A stretch of 64,000 nucleotides of DNA from Serratia fonticola (GTDB taxonomy: Bacteria > Pseudomonadota > Gammaproteobacteria > Enterobacterales > Enterobacteriaceae), in NCBI RefSeq assembly GCF_001006005.1, contig NZ_CP011254.1, positions 5,580,001 to 5,644,000 of the forward strand, in the 5' to 3' direction. Shown here piece by piece: positions 1-8,915 of this stretch. Within the stretch, counting starts at the first letter, position 1. Each line of letters opens with the position of its first letter. The notes under the pieces are model-generated. The model saw nothing but the letters and a program-made list of their open reading frames with translations. It searched no databases and was not told where the DNA came from. A program made the position numbers and the translations under genes.

Positions 1-262
1 TTACCCCGCCGCTGAGCCCCCCTTCCAATTCATCGATTTCCGCGAGAATTTGCTGGCAGCGCTCAAAATAGGCGCTGCCATCCTCCGTCAGGCTCAACGC
101 CCGGGTCGTTCGATGCAACAGGCGCACGCTCAGGGCGCGCTCAAGATCGCTAATCCGCTGGGAGATCCGCGCTTTGGGAAGCCCCATGGCGATAGCCGCG
201 CGAGTGAAACTTCCGGTTTCAACCACTTTGACAAAAGTGGCCATGGCTGCAAGTTTGTCCAT
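1..262 (-). CDS. LysR-family transcriptional regulator (N-terminal part, cut by window edge)
   Basis: The minus-strand frame opens with ATG at 262 and is still open at the window edge, giving about 87 residues. It begins MDKLAAMATFVKVVETGSF and continues through a typical LysR winged helix-turn-helix (RAAIAMGLPKARISQRISDLE), the conserved RTTRALSLTEDG stretch and the start of the coiled linker helix. The effector-binding domain lies outside the window. It is divergent from the DsbA-like gene that starts at 368, so the roughly 100 bp between them probably holds both promoters, and this regulator may control that gene. The family is clear; the target is inference. Confidence 0.85.
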   Translation of the reverse strand, partial: MDKLAAMATFVKVVETGSFTRAAIAMGLPKARISQRISDLERALSVRLLHRTTRALSLTEDGSAYFERCQQILAEIDELEGGLSGGV

Positions 263-367
263 TTGTTCACAAATGTTGAACAGAGTTAGCTTTTATAGTC
301 TATTTATTAATTTTTGCTGTCAAATATCATGACTATCGCGATATCAACCCAGCTTGGAGTCTCCATC

Positions 368-1111
368 ATGATGCAATGCGATCCCACCACCGGCAGTTGT
401 CTTCTGCCCGATGAGTCCCCTGGTACTCAACGGCAGACAACCACGTCCAGCGATATCGTCATTCGTTACGTCGGCGATCCGATGTGCTCTTGGTGCTGGG
501 GTATTTCACCTGCGGTGAAGCAACTGGCGGAGTATTGCGATCAACATGGCCTGAGTTTTGTGATGACCATGGGGGGTTTGCGCGCTGGCGGCGGCGATCC
601 TTGGAATTTGGCATTCAAAGCCTTCTTAAGGCAGGAGTGGAGCCACATCCAGAAAAAAACCGACCAACCGTTTGGTTTCAGCCTGCTGGAAGCAGCACAA
701 TTCAACTACGATACCGAGCCGGCCTGCCGGGCAGTCACAACGGCTTCCCTGTTGTTGGCTGAACGAGGTTTACCTTCCTCTGCAGCGTTGCCGTTTCTCG
801 CAGCAACCCAGTACAAATTCTATGTCGATGGGCAGGATCCTAAAACCGAGGCGTTTTATCATGACATCTGCGATCGGGTTGGCCTGCCATTTGACGAATT
901 CAGCCAAACCTTTACGTCACAACGGGCCAGAGTGGCGGTTAGCCAAGACTTTGCGCTGTGCCGCCAATGGGGCGTTCGCTCTTTCCCCACCCTGTTGCTA
1001 GAACGCCATGGGGAAATATCCCTGCTCTCTACGGGTTATGTGGACTCAGAGACATTACTTAACCGTCTCAGCGCACAGTTACCCCCTGTTGCAGAACACA
1101 CCACGGAATAA
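368..1111 (+). CDS. DsbA-family thiol oxidoreductase
   Basis: A 247-residue thioredoxin-fold protein with the active-site motif C40-S-W-C43 inside VGDPMCSWCWGISP, followed by the mostly helical insertion of DsbA/FrnE-like proteins and a C-terminal cis-Pro-type segment (RSFPTLLL). No signal peptide is evident, so it is probably cytoplasmic, like other members of the COG3531 type. The open frame extends upstream to 314, but ATG 368 has a GGAGT ribosome site at 356-360 and is preferred. ATG 371 is also possible. ydhR follows 43 bp after its stop, so the two may be cotranscribed. The family assignment is secure; the substrate is unknown. Confidence 0.85.
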   Translation: MMQCDPTTGSCLLPDESPGTQRQTTTSSDIVIRYVGDPMCSWCWGISPAVKQLAEYCDQHGLSFVMTMGGLRAGGGDPWNLAFKAFLRQEWSHIQKKTDQPFGFSLLEAAQFNYDTEPACRAVTTASLLLAERGLPSSAALPFLAATQYKFYVDGQDPKTEAFYHDICDRVGLPFDEFSQTFTSQRARVAVSQDFALCRQWGVRSFPTLLLERHGEISLLSTGYVDSETLLNRLSAQLPPVAEHTTE

Positions 1112-1154
1112 CCCTGTTTGCTATAAAACCACCAGCCACCAAAAGGATCACGAT

Positions 1155-1463
1155 ATGAGTGTCATTTTACAGATTGATTTTAGTTTCCCAGCCGACCAGC
1201 TTGGTGCAACCCTGTCCAAAAATGCGCAATCGCTGGCCGAAAGCATCAATCAAGAACCTGGTTTCATCTCCAAGATCTGGACTGAGAATGAGCACACCGG
1301 CGAGGCGGGCGGGATATACTTTTTCGAAAACCGAGTGTTTGCCGAAAAATATGCCGAACACCACGTCAAAAGGGCTGAGGCGATGGGGGCTAAAAATATT
1401 CATCTGAAAATATTCGACATCAACCTTCCCCTGACCAAAATCAACCATGGGCGCTGTGATTAA
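1155..1463 (+). CDS. ydhR: YdhR-like mono-oxygenase (ABM fold)
   Basis: A 102-residue protein, close to the 101 residues of E. coli YdhR, a dimeric alpha/beta-barrel protein annotated as a putative mono-oxygenase. The sequence starts MSVILQIDFSFPADQLG and contains the conserved block GFISKIWTENE...GGIYFFENR. The frame is open from 1008, but the family start matches ATG 1155, which has AGGA a few bases upstream. It lies just after the DsbA-like gene and is convergent with the dehydrogenase operon. The enzymatic activity is not established for this family. Confidence 0.85.
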   Translation: MSVILQIDFSFPADQLGATLSKNAQSLAESINQEPGFISKIWTENEHTGEAGGIYFFENRVFAEKYAEHHVKRAEAMGAKNIHLKIFDINLPLTKINHGRCD

Positions 1464-1481
1464 TTTTGCGCTACATCCGTT

Positions 1482-1503
1482 CCCCCTTCCTTTTGGAAGG
1501 GGG
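1482..1503. terminator. Hairpin between convergent genes
   Basis: Perfect 9-bp inverted repeat CCCCCTTCC-TTTT-GGAAGGGGG between the stop of ydhR and the 3' end of the cytochrome gene. It has no long T run on either side, so it may be an mRNA 3'-end stabiliser rather than a strong intrinsic terminator. Confidence 0.5.
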
Positions 1504-1517
1504 TGACACTGATAGAG

Positions 1518-2924
1518 TCAGCGAATTTGCTGTCTGCCTGAACGCCTTATTTTTCGCCAATACCAAAAGCCGCCCAACAAACACACCATCACCAATATCC
1601 CTGCGGTCATTAGCCAGTTTATGTATCGCATTATAAACGGAGGCTCCCCACCATCACGAAGGGTCTGTACATCCTGCGCAGTCACTTTATCGTCAATACC
1701 GGCAAAACGACTGCGGACATAGTTACTGACTGAGGCAATTTGCGCGTTGTTTAACTGTTCAGCAAATGCGGGCATGCTGATATCGGTGTTACTGGTTTTA
1801 CGTTGGATACCTTCCACGATGACCATCACCAAATTCTGCGGACCGAATGCGGAAACCGCGCGGTTGCGAGTTAATGCGGGATAAAAGCTATCGTCGGTTC
1901 CCTGACCGTCATGACCATGGCAACTAGCGCAAGCATTTTCATAAAGTTTAGCTCCGTCCGTTGTTGAGCTGTCTGTCAGGGTTCCCTGCCCGGTGAGAAC
2001 GCTATTGATATCAACCCCACCCCGTGGCGATTGAAGCCCAATGTTGGCTACCGCCGTAGGAATGGCTGGCACCTGCTTAACCCATGAAGCGATCGCATTC
2101 AAATCATCATCCGTCATTAAGCTGAAGCTATTTTCGACGGCCTCCGCCATCGCACCTGCCGCCTGTGCCTTGCCAACCAGATGCCCGGTTTTCAGGTAGG
2201 TGACCAGATCCCGCTGGCTCCAATCGCCAATGCCACTCTTATCAGGGGTAATATTAGGGGCGTACCAGCCACCAAGCGGGCTACCGGCAAGGTTAAGGCT
2301 ACTCTGCTCTGCCATCATGATATTGCGTGGGGTATGGCAGGCACTGCAATGCGCCAACACCTCAACCAAATACTTACCGCGATCCAATGAACCAGTAAGC
2401 GCCTCTGCCTTATCAGCAGAAGCGCCGCTGAGATACAACAGATTCCAACCCCACATAATCTGCCGGATATTAAACGGGAAACTCAGATCGGTACGTGCCG
2501 AAGGGGGAATATCTGCGGGTTCAACCCCCTGCATAAAGTAGGCATAAAGCGCCTGTACATCCGCCGTAGTCATATCACGGTATGACGTGTATGGCATAGC
2601 TGGATAGAGATTCTTGCCATCAGCGGCGATACCCTCACGCACAGCCTTGGCAAACTGCTGTTCGCTATAATTACCGATGCCGTACTGCTTCGAGGGGGTA
2701 ATATTACTGGCGATGATACGCCCCATCGGTGACTCGATCGCGTATCCCCCAGCAAAGGGAACGCCATTATTGAGAGCCTGGCGATGGCAGGCACCACAAT
2801 CAGCAGCGATCGCAATATATCTGCCACGCTCAACCAACGCTTTATCGGCGGCAAGTACAGCCAAAGAGTGGCTAAACCCAATAAACAACACGGTTATAGC
2901 GAGAAACCTGAAAAGTATCTTCAT
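1518..2924 (-). CDS. Triheme cytochrome c subunit of membrane-bound FAD sugar/polyol dehydrogenase
   Basis: A 468-residue secreted cytochrome with an N-terminal signal peptide (ending near SLAVLAA), three CxxCH haem sites at about residues 43 (CGACH), 193 (CSACH) and 332 (CASCH), and a C-terminal transmembrane anchor (WLMTAGILVMVCLLGGFWYW). This is the layout of the cytochrome subunit of gluconate, sorbitol and fructose dehydrogenases, which passes electrons from the flavoprotein to ubiquinone at the periplasmic face. The frame is also open from a TTG at 2930 that overlaps the upstream stop. ATG 2924 lies 2 bp after the flavoprotein stop, so translational coupling is likely. It is the last gene of a three-gene operon. 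The substrate cannot be read from sequence. Confidence 0.9.
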   Translation of the reverse strand: MKILFRFLAITVLFIGFSHSLAVLAADKALVERGRYIAIAADCGACHRQALNNGVPFAGGYAIESPMGRIIASNITPSKQYGIGNYSEQQFAKAVREGIAADGKNLYPAMPYTSYRDMTTADVQALYAYFMQGVEPADIPPSARTDLSFPFNIRQIMWGWNLLYLSGASADKAEALTGSLDRGKYLVEVLAHCSACHTPRNIMMAEQSSLNLAGSPLGGWYAPNITPDKSGIGDWSQRDLVTYLKTGHLVGKAQAAGAMAEAVENSFSLMTDDDLNAIASWVKQVPAIPTAVANIGLQSPRGGVDINSVLTGQGTLTDSSTTDGAKLYENACASCHGHDGQGTDDSFYPALTRNRAVSAFGPQNLVMVIVEGIQRKTSNTDISMPAFAEQLNNAQIASVSNYVRSRFAGIDDKVTAQDVQTLRDGGEPPFIMRYINWLMTAGILVMVCLLGGFWYWRKIRRSGRQQIR

Positions 2925-2926
2925 AT

Positions 2927-4517
2927 TCAAATCTCACGCTCAATGATTTCAGCTGCGCGAATACTCAGAGCTACGCCCGTCAACGTGGGATTGACGACTC
3001 CCGAAGCGGGGATTACCCCAGTCGTCGCGAGAAACAGGTTGCTATGATCCCAGCACCGGCACTCGTGGTTTACCACTGAATCTTTTGGGTTATCGCCCAT
3101 GATGACGGTCCCCATTAAATGGTCACGGTTTTGCCAGCCAGTATTGTCATTAATGACGGTGCCCCCCATCAGAGCGACGAATCTTTTGTAATCCGCCTCC
3201 ACCACGGGTTTTGCCGCTTTGACATAGTCATCGACTTCGTAATTCACCGTCAGCATCGGAATGCCCAATGCATCTTTGCGTGTGGTACTTGGGCGTACGG
3301 TGTTGCTTGCCTGGGGGAGGGTTTCAAACACCGTGGAGATATCGACCCAGCGTGCCGCCTGATGGCGGATCTGTTTGTCCAGTTCGCTACCTATGACACC
3401 TTGAGCTATCAGACGTTGTGCTACGGCCATATTGGGGACATTGTTAGCAATGGCATGCTTGATTGCCGCTCTTGTTTTACGAAAATCGCCTTCGCGAGAG
3501 TTGAATATTCCCCCTTGCTGTACGGCGCCTCGCCCCGGCCAAAGAGGTTCATCGGCCAGAAACTGCAGGCCCATGCCGGTGTGATCCATTAAATTACGCC
3601 CCACCTGATCGGAACTGTTGGCGATATCCGATATTAACAACAGTTTTGCCGTTTCCAGCCCGTGAGCGGCAACGATAAAGTATTTTGCGGTTAACCGCGT
3701 ATCGACACCTTTAGAGCTGCGAACATGAGCTGCGACAATTTTATCATCAACGCCTTTTTCCAGTTTCCACACGGTTGAATCCGTGAATAAACGTGCCCCG
3801 GCATCTTGCGCATGTTGGGCATGTTGATCACCGCTGTACATGGCACCAATCGGGCATACCGGCATACAGTTATTATTACCGCTGCAGGCGGGGCGACCAT
3901 CATACGGACGAGTAGCACGCCCATTGGGTTCATGGATAAAATGATAACCTGCCGGAGCCATTCGGCTTTTCAACCGCTGGAATAGATAGGTTTCACCTTC
4001 AGGTAACATCGGATACGGCTGCGAACGTGGAGGAAAAGCACTGCCGCCCTGCCCACTCTGATCGTCGGTATTACTACCGCAAACCCCCCAAAGCCACTTC
4101 GGCCTGGTGGTAGAAAGGCTCCAGCTCGTGGTATTCCAGTGGCCAATCGCGCCCCACGCCATACAATGTTTTTAGCTTCATATCACTAGGCAGATAGCGC
4201 CAGCAAGCGGCCGCCCAATGCCAGGTTGTCCCCCCCACCAGTTTCAGCATGCCGGGCCGGAAATCAAAGGAACCGGTATTCTCTATGTATTGTTCATCAT
4301 AGGAGTGATGGGCCCAAGGCTCGTTGGGATAGGGAGAGTTATAGTTGGCTTTTTTCGATGAGTTTCTGAAATTGTCGACGATCTTCCAGCGCGGTATTTT
4401 CTCGCCAGCTTCAAGAATAATAACCGCCTTGCCACTGCGGGCCAGCAAGGTTGCGGCATTACTGCCCAATGCGCCAGAGCCAATGACAATCACATCGGCA
4501 TCATAGTGTTTACTCAT
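2927..4517 (-). pseudogene. GMC-type FAD dehydrogenase large subunit, frameshifted
   Basis: Two overlapping frames together make one flavoprotein of about 530 residues. The N-terminal frame (start ATG 4517) has the Rossmann motif GSGALGS and runs to RDWPLEYHELEPFYHQAEVALGG before a stop at 4074. The downstream frame resumes with VCGSNTDDQSGQ and carries a Cys cluster (CSGNNNCMPVCPIGA, the iron-sulfur motif of this family) and the GMC C-terminus (DHSNLFLATTGVIPASG...VVNPTLTG). The break falls in a run of six C at 4084-4089. Deleting one base restores ALGVCGSNTD. Both halves look intact and under constraint, so this is a sequencing error, a recent inactivation or a slippery or phase-variable tract. 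Homologues oxidise gluconate, sorbitol or fructose in the periplasm. Confidence 0.85.
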
Positions 4518-4543
4518 GATATTGCTCTCATTTTCAACGGGAA

Positions 4544-5062
4544 CTAGTCGCTGTTGAGGGTTATAGGTGGCTGCACCCAATAGTTTGTCTTGCCTCGGGA
4601 ATAAGTGGGGATCACTGTCGCGTCCAAAGTAGGAGCATAGGCAAAGGCATCGGTATAGCTGACAAAACGCGTGTTATCTGACGCCCTTAGCGATACGGGT
4701 GTTCCTGTATAACCAAGATACCAGGCAGAAATGATTTTCTTGGCGGTGTCGCCAGTGGGGCCAGTCATAATCAAATGATTATTCAGTTCATCGGCCGAGA
4801 GAATATTTGCAACTCTCAGTGCATTGGCCAGCAACTGCATTTCCTCTTGAAAGGAAGGATCCTCTTCCTGCAAACAATTCAAGGCACGTAGTGCTATTAC
4901 CGGACTCATTTTTTTCCCGTTGGTTAATAGCACTGAAAGCTTAATAAAAATGGCAGCGTCGCTGCTTTCACTCGGCATTCTCCCCCAGGACAAGGAAGAT
5001 TTGAATACGGCAAAGCCCATCAGGGCAGTGCCTGCTGTTAGAAAACGCCTTCTCGAATACAT
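4544..5062 (-). CDS. Small (gamma) subunit of FAD sugar/polyol dehydrogenase, Tat-exported
   Basis: A 172-residue protein with a twin-arginine signal (SRRRFLTAGTALMGFAVF) and the body of the FAD-linked sorbitol/fructose dehydrogenase small-subunit family: the conserved IISAWYLGYTGTP segment and the C-terminal PTYSRGKTNYWVQPP. In this family the small subunit escorts the flavoprotein through the Tat system, because the flavoprotein has no signal of its own, as is the case here. It is first in the operon, 26 bp ahead of the flavoprotein start. Confidence 0.85.
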   Translation of the reverse strand: MYSRRRFLTAGTALMGFAVFKSSLSWGRMPSESSDAAIFIKLSVLLTNGKKMSPVIALRALNCLQEEDPSFQEEMQLLANALRVANILSADELNNHLIMTGPTGDTAKKIISAWYLGYTGTPVSLRASDNTRFVSYTDAFAYAPTLDATVIPTYSRGKTNYWVQPPITLNSD

Positions 5063-5245
5063 AAATTACGGCCTAATTAAATAAGTACAGCGAATGTCCT
5101 CCAATAACTCTACAATGTAAACAGATTAATTTTCCCCTAAATTTATGACCAAGCTGAAATTATATTTTTTTGACATTAAAAAATAAATTAAGCATGTATA
5201 TTGATGACCAATTGTAAATAACCCCCTTAAATTAGGAGACCGCTA

Positions 5246-6025
5246 GTGGCCAGCTATCAACTCTCGGTTTGTGCAGAAATGGTGTTTTTGGATTTACCCT
5301 TTATCGAACGTGTAGAGCGCATTCATGCGCTGGGTTTTGGGGCTGAGATCTGGAGCTGGGCCAATAAGGATATCGATGCACTGGTGGCGACAGGAGCTCG
5401 CTTCACCTCAATGACCGGTTATCTCAGCGGCAATCTAACGGATGATCAAGAAATCGCGCAGTTGCTGCAAAGTGCAGAAACCTCACTAACGATAGCCGAG
5501 CGGCTGAACTGCCCCTGCCTGAACCTGCACGGTACCGGCCTGGATCCACAGGGCTTACCGGTGAAACCGGTTGACAGGGTGACGGGTAACATGTGGTTGA
5601 AGGCTGCCGATACGCTTCGTCGTTTAGCACAACTCGGTGAACGGGCTGGGCGTATCTTTACCCTGGAGAACCTGAACCTGACGGTTGATCATCCCGGCAC
5701 GCCTTTTGCCCGCGCAGCTGACACACTGACGTTGGTGGAAACGGTCAATAGCCCAGCGCTTAAGATGAACCTCGACCTCTATCACGCACAAATCGGTGAG
5801 GGCAACCTGATTGAACTGATCCGCCGCTGCGGCACACAGATAGGCGAGATCCAGGTAGCGGATGTGCCTGGTCGTATGCAGCCTGGGACCGGGGAAATCA
5901 ACTATCGCGCCATTGCCAGAACGCTGCAGGAGATTAATTACCAAGGTGTGATAGCACTCGAAGGCTGGGCCTCCGGGGACAGTAGCGAAGCACTGGCACA
6001 GTTTCGCGATCACTTCACGCTGTGA
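5246..6025 (+). CDS. Hydroxypyruvate-isomerase-like TIM-barrel protein
   Basis: A 259-residue xylose-isomerase-like TIM-barrel (AP endonuclease family 2 superfamily) similar to hydroxypyruvate isomerase Hyi. Visible blocks include CLNLHGTGLDPQG, the metal-site region TLENLN, LKMNLDLYHAQIGEGNL with its Asp/His pair, and IALEGWASGD near the C-terminus. Translation starts at GTG 5246 behind a strong AGGAG at 5234-5238. It is divergent from the dehydrogenase operon across a 183-bp AT-rich gap, suggesting coregulation and a role in metabolising a sugar acid or ketose. The exact isomerisation substrate is not determinable. Confidence 0.75.
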   Translation: MASYQLSVCAEMVFLDLPFIERVERIHALGFGAEIWSWANKDIDALVATGARFTSMTGYLSGNLTDDQEIAQLLQSAETSLTIAERLNCPCLNLHGTGLDPQGLPVKPVDRVTGNMWLKAADTLRRLAQLGERAGRIFTLENLNLTVDHPGTPFARAADTLTLVETVNSPALKMNLDLYHAQIGEGNLIELIRRCGTQIGEIQVADVPGRMQPGTGEINYRAIARTLQEINYQGVIALEGWASGDSSEALAQFRDHFTL

Positions 6026-6053
6026 TGTTTTGCCCGCCGGGTAATGGCTCTAC

Positions 6054-6353
6054 TCACTTTTTCAAGGTCACCACATACTCCGATAGCACGGCGATATCCT
6101 CGTCACTTAAACGCGCTTTGGCCTTATTGCCAGCGCCCACGATCTCGCCTGCTTTGCGGGCTCTTAGGCCTTCTGCGATTTCCTGCTGGGTTAAATCTTT
6201 CAGCGGGCGGGCTTTGCCTAAGGCATTTTTTTCACCATAGCGGCCATGGCAGGAGGCGCAGCTATTTTTATAGATCACATCAGGGCTCTGGGCCAATGCC
6301 GGGCTGCTACCGGCCAATAGCGTTATTAATAGTGCTACATGTTGCTTGTTCAT
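6054..6353 (-). CDS. Small periplasmic c-type cytochrome
   Basis: A 99-residue monohaem cytochrome c with a signal peptide (MNKQHVALLITLLAGSSPALAQ), one haem site CASCHGRYGEK near residue 31 and a C-terminal helix ending SEYVVTLKK. The frame opens at 6377, but ATG 6353 starts exactly at the signal peptide and is preferred. It is convergent with the isomerase-like gene, 28 bp apart. It could be an electron acceptor partner for the nearby dehydrogenase; that is inference from proximity. Confidence 0.8.
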   Translation of the reverse strand: MNKQHVALLITLLAGSSPALAQSPDVIYKNSCASCHGRYGEKNALGKARPLKDLTQQEIAEGLRARKAGEIVGAGNKAKARLSDEDIAVLSEYVVTLKK

Positions 6354-6422
6354 CAATCTTTTACCCTGTTGTTTCATACCGGTCGTTCAAGGCTAACCCT
6401 TTACTAAGGTGAAGAGTTCATA

Positions 6423-6544
6423 CCCCTCACCCTAACCCTCTCCCCCAGGAGAGGGGACAGAATGTGCCACAAATCAACTCCTGCACCTGCCCACGACACA
6501 GAACTGACCCCCTCTCCCTTTGGGAGAGGGTCGGGGTGAGGGGG
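6423..6544. repeat. Intergenic palindromic repeat, family A copy 1
   Basis: The element starts with CCCCTCACCCTAACCCTCTC and ends with the inverted counterpart GGGAGAGGGTCGGGGTGAGG, each arm carrying its own small GGAGAGGGG or CTCTCCC hairpin. The same family recurs at about 27988, 33855, 38950 and 57545, always in non-coding sequence directly downstream of a gene. It behaves like a REP/BIME-type extragenic element. Confidence 0.8.
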
Positions 6545-6560
6545 AAATTTGGGCTAACGG

Positions 6561-7064
6561 CTAGCCTTTCTGCCGGGACTGTTCGAAGATCGTCTTGAGA
6601 TCGGGTTCTTTCAGCATGCCAACATACTGGCCAATCAGCTTGCCCTGCGGGTCGATCAGATAAGCGGTTGGCGTGCCGATCACCTGATAACGCTCCTGGG
6701 TGATCGCCAGTTGGTCGCGTACGTTGGGGTATGACACCTGACGTTCATTCAACAGCGCCTGGATATTCATCTCATCCTTATCCGTGTTGATGCCCACCAC
6801 CACGATGCTGTCGCCAAACTCTTTACTCAGCTTCTCCAGCGCAGGCATTTCGGCCAGGCAACCACCGCAGTTCGACGCCCAGAAGTTAAGGAACACATGC
6901 TTGCCTTGCCACTGGCTCAGCGCAACCTGGTTGCCTTGCAAATCGTAGGCCGCCAGCGCAGGGGCCGCAGCGCCGATCTCGGCCTTCTCTTCTTTACAGC
7001 CGTTAAGCAGTAACGCGGCCCCGATTAACAGGATACCGCCGAACTTTTTAGCATTAGCTAACAT
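6561..7064 (-). CDS. TlpA-like lipoprotein thioredoxin of the Fet iron system
   Basis: A 167-residue protein starting MLANAKKFGGILLIGAALLLNGC, a lipoprotein signal with lipobox LLNGC, followed by an AhpC/TSA-Redoxin domain with the resolving motif NCGGC and the later GTPTAYLIDPQG (cis-Pro loop). The start at 7064 overlaps the end of the ABC ATPase gene by 11 bp, so it is the last gene of the Fet-type operon. In FetMP/P19 loci such thioredoxins are constant companions, thought to handle metal or disulfide redox in the periplasm. Precise function is unknown. Confidence 0.85.
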   Translation of the reverse strand: MLANAKKFGGILLIGAALLLNGCKEEKAEIGAAAPALAAYDLQGNQVALSQWQGKHVFLNFWASNCGGCLAEMPALEKLSKEFGDSIVVVGINTDKDEMNIQALLNERQVSYPNVRDQLAITQERYQVIGTPTAYLIDPQGKLIGQYVGMLKEPDLKTIFEQSRQKG

Positions 7065-7776
7065 GCTCCACCTCATGCTCGTTAAGCTCTTCGCCCTGAT
7101 ACTTGCCGTGCTGCAAGCGCACGATGCGATCGGCAAACTTGCCCAGTTCCGGGTTGTGGGTAACCATCACGATGGTGCGCCCCAGCTTGTGCAGTTCGGT
7201 TAACAAGCCCAGCACCATCTGCTCGTTTTGTTCATCCAGGTTGCCGGTTGGCTCATCGGCAAAAATCACCGGGGGTTCATTGACCAGCGCTCTGGCAATA
7301 CAGACGCGCTGCTGTTCCCCCCCAGAAAGCTGGCTCGGCAAGTGATCAAAACGGTGGCCTAAGCCAACCTGATCCAACACCTTGCGAGCGGCCACTTCAT
7401 CCACCACGCTATGGTAGTGCTGGGCCAGCATCACGTTCTCTAACGCGGTCAGGAACGGGATCAGGTGGAACTGTTGGAATACCAAGCCAATCTTGTCGGA
7501 ACGGAAGGCTCTGCGCCCTTCTTCATCCAGCCCGGCGGCGTCTACACCGTCCAGCAATACTTGCCCGTCGCTGACGGTATCCAGGCAGGTCAGGATGTTC
7601 ATTAGCGTCGTTTTGCCCGAACCCGAGGCTCCCATGATGGCCACAAATTCGCCACGCTTGATCTTGAGGTTAATATCCTCGAGTGCCACCACCTGGCCGA
7701 AGCGTTTGTAGAGATGACGGGTTTCAATCACCCAGGGTGAGAGTTGCTGATCGTTGGTCGGTTGCTGTTGAGTCAC
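7054..7776 (-). CDS. ABC transporter ATP-binding protein (LolD/MacB type) of the Fet system
   Basis: A 240-residue ATPase with Walker A GASGSGKTT, signature LSGGEQQR and Walker B VIFADEPTGNLDE, typical of the MacB/LolD group that energises FtsX-type permeases. The start is GTG 7776 with AGGAG 7 bp upstream (7784-7788). The much longer open frame reaching 8112 is a shadow of the permease gene. It sits directly after the second FtsX gene (stop at 7779). Confidence 0.9.
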   Translation of the reverse strand: MTQQQPTNDQQLSPWVIETRHLYKRFGQVVALEDINLKIKRGEFVAIMGASGSGKTTLMNILTCLDTVSDGQVLLDGVDAAGLDEEGRRAFRSDKIGLVFQQFHLIPFLTALENVMLAQHYHSVVDEVAARKVLDQVGLGHRFDHLPSQLSGGEQQRVCIARALVNEPPVIFADEPTGNLDEQNEQMVLGLLTELHKLGRTIVMVTHNPELGKFADRIVRLQHGKYQGEELNEHEVEHVS

Positions 7777-7778
7777 CG

Positions 7779-8915
7779 TTACTCTCCTTTTAACACTTTG
7801 GCCGGTTCGATATTCACGGCGCGATAGGTTGGCAGTGCGGCTGCAATCAGGGCAACCAGCAATGAAAGAATGACCGTCAGTGGAATAACCTGCGCCCGCA
7901 GCCCGATAGAGGCAGAGAACACGGTATGCCCTAGAACCTGTGCCAGGATGTAGCCAGCAATAATGCCGACCACCACGGCGAACAGCGCGATGATCAAGGT
8001 CTCGGCCATAATCTGGCGCACGATGTCGCTGCTTTTGGCGCCTAACGCTTTTTGTAAGGCAAACTCCCGCGACCGTTCGCTGACGATCGCCATCAAGGTG
8101 GTATTCACGCACAGCGTTGATAGCACCAGAATAACCACCGATACCAACCCCATCAGCCCTTTGATCTTATCCAGCACCTGGCCTTCGGAAGCCGAAACCT
8201 TGCGGATCGGGCGGATCTCCAGATCGGGATAGCGTTTTTGCAACTGCTCGGCAAACTGCTCCACCTGACCGCGTTCGTTGTTCACACTGAATAAGGCGTG
8301 GCTGATCAGGTCCGGCTGATGTAGCCAACTTTGGGCCAGCGGCAGGTTGATAATCAGCACGTTATCCGTGGCGTCACCGGCTTCGACAATGCCTTTGATC
8401 TGCAACTTTTTCTTCTGCTCCCCTTCCACCAGCACCACCGAATCGCCCACCTTCAGTTCGAGGCGGTTTGCCAGCTTGTAGCCGATCATCGCATTGCGAT
8501 CGTCAAAGCTGACGCCAATCCAGTTACCCGTCACCTGCCAGTAAGGAACGATCTGCTTGAGCGATTCGAACCACACGCCCATCACCACTACCTTTTCCAG
8601 CTCGGTACGCGCCATGCCGTATAGATATGGGCTATTGGCCGTCACCAGCCCTGGTGGGGCGTTGTCGACAATCTGCTGATAACTCTTCTCCGCCATGGAA
8701 TTACCCATCCCCGGTCCGACATAAAAGTTGGCGCCGAAGGTGCGTAGCTCCTGGCTCATTTTGGCGTTGATATCAAAATACACCGCAGACATCGCGGTGA
8801 CGATCGCCGCCCCTACCGCCAACGCAGCAAACACCACCACCACCCGCTGCATCCGTAAGCGCAGCGCGCGGAACACCAGGCGCCAGAACATGCTCTGAGA
8901 GGAATTAACGGCCAT
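7779..8915 (-). CDS. FtsX-like ABC permease (second) of the Fet system
   Basis: A 378-residue permease: an N-terminal transmembrane helix (RVVVVFAALAVGAAIVTAM), a large periplasmic MacB-PCD-like domain, then three C-terminal transmembrane helices with the FtsX motif VSERSREFALQKALGAK. Start ATG 8915 has GGAGGT upstream and overlaps the preceding permease by 11 bp. It probably pairs with the first permease to form a heterodimeric MacB-like complex acting on periplasmic or membrane substrates. Confidence 0.9.
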   Translation of the reverse strand: MAVNSSQSMFWRLVFRALRLRMQRVVVVFAALAVGAAIVTAMSAVYFDINAKMSQELRTFGANFYVGPGMGNSMAEKSYQQIVDNAPPGLVTANSPYLYGMARTELEKVVVMGVWFESLKQIVPYWQVTGNWIGVSFDDRNAMIGYKLANRLELKVGDSVVLVEGEQKKKLQIKGIVEAGDATDNVLIINLPLAQSWLHQPDLISHALFSVNNERGQVEQFAEQLQKRYPDLEIRPIRKVSASEGQVLDKIKGLMGLVSVVILVLSTLCVNTTLMAIVSERSREFALQKALGAKSSDIVRQIMAETLIIALFAVVVGIIAGYILAQVLGHTVFSASIGLRAQVIPLTVILSLLVALIAAALPTYRAVNIEPAKVLKGE

